NCBI RefSeq assembly: GCF_016648105.1
Contig: NZ_JACVVE010000039.1
Coordinates: forward strand, 1-53,237
Direction: 5' to 3'
DNA from: Pseudomonas sp. S31
GTDB taxonomy: Bacteria > Pseudomonadota > Gammaproteobacteria > Pseudomonadales > Pseudomonadaceae
Length of the DNA stretch: 53,237 nucleotides
Shown piece after piece: positions 51,303 to 53,237 of the stretch. Within the stretch, counting starts at the first letter, position 1; the number at the start of each line of letters is the position of its first letter. A model generated the notes under the pieces. It was not told where the DNA came from and ran no database searches. It worked only from the letters and a program-made list of their open reading frames with translations. The position numbers and the translations under genes are program-made.

Positions 51303-52946
51303 TTACACCGCCAGCGCGCGCTCACGCAGCTCGCTGTTGAGGATGCGGTCGTTCTCGCTGTAGTCGACCGGGCAGTCGATCACGTGCACGCCTGGGGTCT
51401 TGATGCAGTGCTCGAGCAGCGGCAGGAAGGCTTCGGCGCTTTCGACGCGGTGACCATTGGCACCGTAGGCTTCGGCGTACTTGACGAAGTCCGGGTTGCC
51501 GTAGTCCAGGCCGAAATCGGTGAAGCCCATGTTGGCCTGCTTCCAGCGGATCATGCCGTAGCCGTCGTCACGCAGGATCACCACGGTGATGTGCATGCCC
51601 AGACGAACTGCGGTTTCCAGCTCCTGGCTGTTCATCATGAAGCCGCCGTCGCCGCACACCGAGATCACCGGACGGTCCGGGTACACCAGGTGCGACGCCA
51701 TGGCCGATGGCAGGCCAGCACCCATGGTCGCCAGGGCGTTGTCGAGCAGCACGGTGTTCGGCTTGTGCGCCTTGTAGTTGCGAGCGAACCAGATCTTGTA
51801 GATGCCGTTGTCCAGGGCAACGATGCCTTCGGATGGCAGTGCACGACGGATGTCGGCGACCAGGCGCTGCGGGTAGACCGGGAAGCGGTTGTCGTCGCCA
51901 CCTTCAGCGATCTGCGCTTCGTTCGCTTCACGGATGGTCATGAGGCGGGTGAAATCCCAGTGCGCGGTGTCGGTCAGCGCTTCGCTGATCTGCCACACGG
52001 CGTTGGCGATGTCGCCGATCACTTCGACCTGCGGGAAGTACACGGCATCGACTTCGGCGGAGCGGAAGCTGATGTGGATGACTTCGGTGCCGCCACGGAC
52101 CATGAAGAACGGTGGCTTCTCGATCACGTCGTGGCCGATGTTGATGATCAGGTCGGCCGCTTCGATGGCGCGGTGGACGAAGTCACCGGAGGACAGCGCA
52201 GCGTTACCCAGGAAGCGCGGGTGACGCTCGTCGACCACACCTTTACCCATCTGGGTGGTGATGAACGGGATGCCGGTCTTGTCGATCAGTTGCTTGAGGA
52301 CCTTGGCGGTCATCTTGCGGTTGGCGCCGGCGCCGATCACCAGGATCGGGCTGCGGGCCTTCTGCAGTTTCTCGACGGCAGCTTCGATGGCCACGTGCTC
52401 GGCCAGCGGGCGACGGTGCAGGCTGCGCGGGATCGGCAGGGCGTCGGTCTGCTCGGCGGCGATGTCCTCAGGCAGTTCCAGGTGCACCGCACCCGGCTTT
52501 TCTTCTTCAGCCAGGCGGAACGCTTCACGCATGCGCGCCGGGATGTTGTCGGCCGAGGCGAACTGGTGGGTGTACTTGGTGATGGGGTCCATCATGCCGC
52601 ACACGTCGATGATCTGGAAACGGCCCTGCTTGGACTTCTTGATCGGCTTCTGTCCGGTGATCATCATCATCGGCATGCCGCCCAGGTAGGCGTACGCACT
52701 CGCGGTCACCAGGTTGGTCGCGCCAGGGCCCAGGGTCGACAGGCTCACGCCGGTCTTGCCGGTCAGGCGGCCATAGGTGGCGGCCATGAAGCCCGCGGAC
52801 TGCTCGTGGCGGGTCAGTACCAGCTTGATCTTCGACTTGCGCAGGGATTCCAGCAGGTCGAGGTTTTCCTCACCAGGAATGCCGAACACATACTCGACAC
52901 CTTCGTTTTCCAGGCATTGCACAACGACATCGGCGGCCTTGGCCAT
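51303..52946 (-). CDS. Acetolactate-synthase-type ThDP enzyme, large subunit
   Basis: 547 residues. The N-terminal domain has the catalytic glutamate in TRHEQSAGFMA, then STLGPGATNLV; the C-terminal ThDP/Mg motif is GDGGFMMNSQELETAVRLGM with VVILRDDGYGMIRW. These belong to acetolactate synthases, joining two pyruvates (or pyruvate and 2-oxobutyrate). No small regulatory subunit gene (ilvH/ilvN) is adjacent, so a catabolic or stand-alone role is possible. Start set at MAKAADVVVQ; the earlier ATG lacks homology. Confidence 0.85.
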   Translation of the reverse strand: MAKAADVVVQCLENEGVEYVFGIPGEENLDLLESLRKSKIKLVLTRHEQSAGFMAATYGRLTGKTGVSLSTLGPGATNLVTASAYAYLGGMPMMMITGQKPIKKSKQGRFQIIDVCGMMDPITKYTHQFASADNIPARMREAFRLAEEEKPGAVHLELPEDIAAEQTDALPIPRSLHRRPLAEHVAIEAAVEKLQKARSPILVIGAGANRKMTAKVLKQLIDKTGIPFITTQMGKGVVDERHPRFLGNAALSSGDFVHRAIEAADLIINIGHDVIEKPPFFMVRGGTEVIHISFRSAEVDAVYFPQVEVIGDIANAVWQISEALTDTAHWDFTRLMTIREANEAQIAEGGDDNRFPVYPQRLVADIRRALPSEGIVALDNGIYKIWFARNYKAHKPNTVLLDNALATMGAGLPSAMASHLVYPDRPVISVCGDGGFMMNSQELETAVRLGMHITVVILRDDGYGMIRWKQANMGFTDFGLDYGNPDFVKYAEAYGANGHRVESAEAFLPLLEHCIKTPGVHVIDCPVDYSENDRILNSELRERALAV

Positions 52947-53190
52947 CTTGCTTGTAACCTCAAGTGATCGGACGGTGGAAGTCCAGAAATGCGCAGCACG
53001 GTACGCTGGCATCGCTCGGTTCGGGGGCCAGGATTGCCCCGAACTTAAGTCTTGACGCAGCATAAGCGCGAACAAGTCACGTTAATTTGCGAGAAATATT
53101 GTCGCACCGTATAACCGGTGTAGATAGGAGGATACAGACAAAAGGTATTTGTCTGCAGCGTCAAGGCGCCGCATTGCCGGAGGGGAGAAA
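52947..53190 (-). promoter_or_regulatory. Upstream region of the acetolactate-synthase-type gene
   Basis: A gene-free stretch of about 245 bases, AT-richer than the genes. An inverted repeat CACCG-TATAAC-CGGTG lies near 53106-53121. No clear promoter or riboswitch could be fixed by eye. Confidence 0.35.
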
Positions 53191-53193
53191 GAC

Positions 53194-53227
53194 AAAACCC
53201 CTACCTGCTCGCGCAGATAGGGGTTTT
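53194..53227. terminator. Intrinsic terminator at the right edge
   Basis: AAAACCCCTA (53194-53203) pairs with TAGGGGTTTT (53218-53227) around a 14-base middle that can pair further. The A-run on one side and T-run on the other make it a terminator on both strands. It probably ends a gene lying outside the window. Confidence 0.85.
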
Positions 53228-53237
53228 GCGAAATGAA

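Overview
The window looks like chromosomal DNA from a Pseudomonas of the P. putida group. The core is GC-rich, gene order and protein types match Pseudomonas type VI secretion loci, and several short palindromes have the layout of P. putida/P. fluorescens REP elements (an arm of the type TGTAGGAGCGGG...CCCGCGAA). I saw no tRNA, rRNA, CRISPR array, insertion sequence or replication origin.

Layout. (1) 1-2.5 kb: an accessory patch with a BRO-N domain protein and a HipB/HipA toxin-antitoxin pair behind a promoter framed by a perfect 10-bp inverted repeat. (2) 2.5-34 kb: a complete type VI secretion system (T6SS) in two divergent operons. Leftward from 21.6 kb: fha, tssJ, tssK, tssL (with OmpA-like domain), tssM, tagF, pppA, ppkA, tagT, tagS, tagR, tagQ, then three unassigned genes (a 301-aa protein with a hydrophobic middle, a small membrane protein, a lipoprotein). 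Rightward from 22.0 kb: tssA, tssB, tssC, hcp, tssE, tssF, tssG, clpV, vgrG. This matches the P. aeruginosa H1-T6SS plan, including threonine-phosphorylation control (TagQRST sensing, PpkA kinase, PppA phosphatase, Fha reader, TagF repressor). A tagJ gene is not found in its usual place between hcp and tssE; a REP pair lies there instead. (3) 33.8-41.5 kb: the VgrG cargo module, with an Eag chaperone (DUF1795), a 1452-aa PAAR-Rhs effector with a 123-aa variable C-terminal toxin, and a run of five downstream genes in two families (A1-B1-A2-A3-B2 truncated) that looks like a tandemly duplicated immunity array. (4) 41.6-46.7 kb: a leftward D-galactonate operon, dgoK-dgoA-dgoD-MFS transporter-IclR regulator, with a recognisable promoter and a 19-bp palindromic operator candidate. 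(5) 46.9-50.5 kb: glutathione S-transferase, a three-module PNPOx-like/ferredoxin-reductase/ferredoxin fusion, and a LysR regulator. (6) 50.6-53.2 kb: a UPF0149 protein and an acetolactate-synthase-type ThDP enzyme, with an intrinsic terminator at the right edge.

How it works together (inference from known families): an envelope signal sensed by TagQ/TagR/TagS/TagT activates PpkA, which phosphorylates Fha and possibly TssL. The membrane complex TssJLM and baseplate TssAEFGK then load an Hcp tube in a TssBC sheath, topped by VgrG and the PAAR tip of the Rhs protein. ClpV recycles the sheath. The Eag protein holds the Rhs transmembrane segments before firing. The A/B genes downstream would protect against this toxin and perhaps others.

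The most noteworthy feature is the immunity array. A 16-nt copy of the rhs 3' end, including its stop codon, is preserved just before the second A gene, and the last gene carries a clean in-frame 276-bp deletion between short repeats. Together these record at least one duplication and one deletion next to an Rhs toxin tip. All assignments were made by reading the translated sequence; no database search was run.
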